Of a DNA stretch of 16,987 bases, positions 16,701 to 16,987 are shown in pieces. Under the pieces are notes generated by a model, which ran no database searches, had not been told where the DNA came from, and worked only from the letters and a program-made list of their open reading frames with translations. The translations under genes were made by a program, and so were the position numbers. The stretch is from CAITWF01 sp038231575 (GTDB lineage: Bacteria; Verrucomicrobiota; Verrucomicrobiia; Opitutales; Opitutaceae), in contig JBBRLB010000128.1 of the NCBI GenBank assembly GCA_038231575.1, positions 1 to 16,987 of the forward strand. The letters are read 5' to 3'. Each line of letters starts with the position of its first letter. The first letter of the stretch is position 1.

Positions 16701-16987
16701 CGCCGCGCCGCCGCGACCTCCGCCGCCTCCCCGACCGCCGCCGACCGGGGCCGAGTCGGTTTTGAGCGCCGCCGGCAGGTGCACATCGGCCAGTGGTTCG
16801 ATGAAGCCGGCATAAATTGTTTTGCCGTCGGCCGCCCACAGCCGCGCGTCCGCCGGCACTTTCACGTCCGCCTCCGGGCCGACCGCCGCGATCACACCGT
16901 CGCGCAGAATCAGGGTGCCGTGCTCGATGACGGTGCCGGGGGATGTTACTATCCTCGCGCCGGTGATGGCGTGCACCCGCGGACTCG
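13785..16987 (-). CDS. double-domain amidohydrolase, N-terminus beyond the window
   Basis: Partial: the frame is open to the right edge and 1066 residues are visible; probably only a signal peptide and a few residues are missing, since the visible start (VHAITGARIV) is the normal first strand of such a domain. Numbering from the edge, domain 1 (about 4-440) has the amidohydrolase layout but AGFIEPLAD in place of the His-x-His (Leu65, Asp67). Domain 2 (about 590-980) keeps the full metal site: His652 and His654 in DCHSH, Lys742 in GENVK, His816 in HIHSY (with His814 as alternative), His842 in QHILEG, and Asp896 in NSDDNE. Gly/Arg-rich stretches occur near 80-95 and in the C-terminal tail, which ends in a helical segment. 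Likely an exported hydrolase of peptides or cyclic amides; a GTG at 16976 is an unlikely true start. Confidence 0.88.
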   Translation of the reverse strand, partial: SPRVHAITGARIVTSPGTVIEHGTLILRDGVIAAVGPEADVKVPADARLWAADGKTIYAGFIEPLADVHLPAALKTDSAPVGGGRGGGGGRGGAALTAQAVETIAPAAVARSWNPRVTPERDVAKVLVADERGATALRELGFTSAVVAPGRGIFRGESALVNLTGRAPGATLVRAHVAQHVAFEINTFGSGGGYPTSLMGCIALIRQTLLDTQWLKAARAAYQKNPGAERPEENASLLALADYVTAAKPIVIEAQDELDVMRAQKIAEEFKLKLVLRSRGTDYRVINAFATAKTPVIVPLNFPTLPEVETPDKAADVSLATLQHWELAPSNAAKLTARGVPVAFTTSGLTTPATQFWTNVRLAVKRGLTPNAALAAVTTAPAKMLGVDDIAGAIAPGKLGNVIIATGDLFTADSTAEITDVWVDGDHFETAAAEKVDARGTWKMTWHGATAPEELKIETRAAGPAGAVVAGGTTAPGPAAGGAGGRPRARLGDKDLTLVQTRNQITLLAPADVFLGKDAKGTVRLAGTVTGGSAEGAGLMPDGTEFRWSAERTAIAEKAAAPAPREEKFLANAENWPAGAYGRKGIPAQPEWVLIKNATIWTSAPMGRIVGGDLLVHAGKTEKVGTHLVAPPGAVIIDATGKHVTAGLIDCHSHTAISRGINEGSSAVTVEVRVADIIDATDVGIYRELAGGLTVANVLHGSANPMGGQNQVIKLRWGALPEDLKFAGAKPGVKFALGENVKQSSRVGAQSATPARYPQTRMGVEQIMADTFARAHDYEREWADWKAGKSPLPPRRDLRMEATLEILKGERVVHIHSYRQDEILSFIRLAQREKLTVATFQHILEGYKVADEIAKIGAGGSCFTDWWAYKMEVVDAIPYDGAMMRAAGVVVSFNSDDNELARRLNTEAAKAVKYGGVPEDEALKFVTINPAKQLRIDDRVGSLEPGKDADFVIWSASPLSTYARAEQTWIDGRRYFSLEDDAAFRLAATTEREALAQKALTERMRALAAGGGAAAGGGRGGAGAAAPAEPPSIIRLLDALEEKHAREYQSIYHDGADTTNCSTHAL

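Noticed and set aside
1..16987. Mobile element, CRISPR array, tRNA or rRNA
   Set aside because: I saw no transposase or integrase motifs, no regularly spaced repeats and no cloverleaf or rRNA-like stretch on either strand.

Overview
The window looks like chromosomal DNA from a GC-rich, Gram-negative, didermic bacterium. Codon third positions are strongly G/C, so long antisense shadow frames are everywhere. The mix of a siderophore-type TonB receptor, a UpxY/RfaH-like NusG paralogue, a bacterial tricorn protease, paired secreted amidohydrolases and an H1-like basic protein best fits Verrucomicrobiota, probably Opitutaceae. That placement is inference from gene content; no rRNA or marker gene large enough to settle it is present. 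I see no tRNA, rRNA, insertion sequence, phage gene or CRISPR array.

Layout. (1) Positions 1-5025, plus strand: the C-terminal third of a TonB-dependent receptor, two tandem paralogous secreted alpha/beta hydrolases joined by an ATGA overlap, then after a 98-base gap with a hairpin aroQ, a UpxY-like NusG paralogue and a predicted outer-membrane protein, the last three separated by 4 and 10 bases. (2) Positions 5065-6188, minus strand: pgsA followed by pgpA, consecutive enzymes of phosphatidylglycerol synthesis, 5 bases apart and convergent with the previous group. (3) Positions 6356-10749, plus strand: coaD with a probable intrinsic terminator, a full-length tricorn-type protease, and a small Lys/Arg-rich protein gene whose frame is broken at a homopolymer. 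(4) Positions 10780-16987, minus strand (read right to left): a double-domain amidohydrolase running off the right edge, a second amidohydrolase-like protein overlapping it by 11 bases, and an S10 serine carboxypeptidase.

How the genes may work together. Groups 3 and 4 bring a tricorn protease, a serine carboxypeptidase and two peptidase-like amidohydrolases side by side, all with visible or probable export signals. This reads as a peptide-degradation neighbourhood in the envelope. The receptor and its two S9-like hydrolases could be a separate uptake-and-hydrolysis unit. The rest (aroQ, pgsA, pgpA, coaD) is housekeeping: shikimate pathway, phospholipid and coenzyme A synthesis.

The least ordinary items are the lysine-rich gene with its frame break at 10500-10521, the 16-bp perfect palindrome just upstream of it, the amidohydrolase pair in which only one of three domains keeps its metal-binding His-x-His, and Gly/Arg/Ala-rich spacers shared by the secreted hydrolases of group 4. 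I did not find a clear-cut new defence or mobile system.
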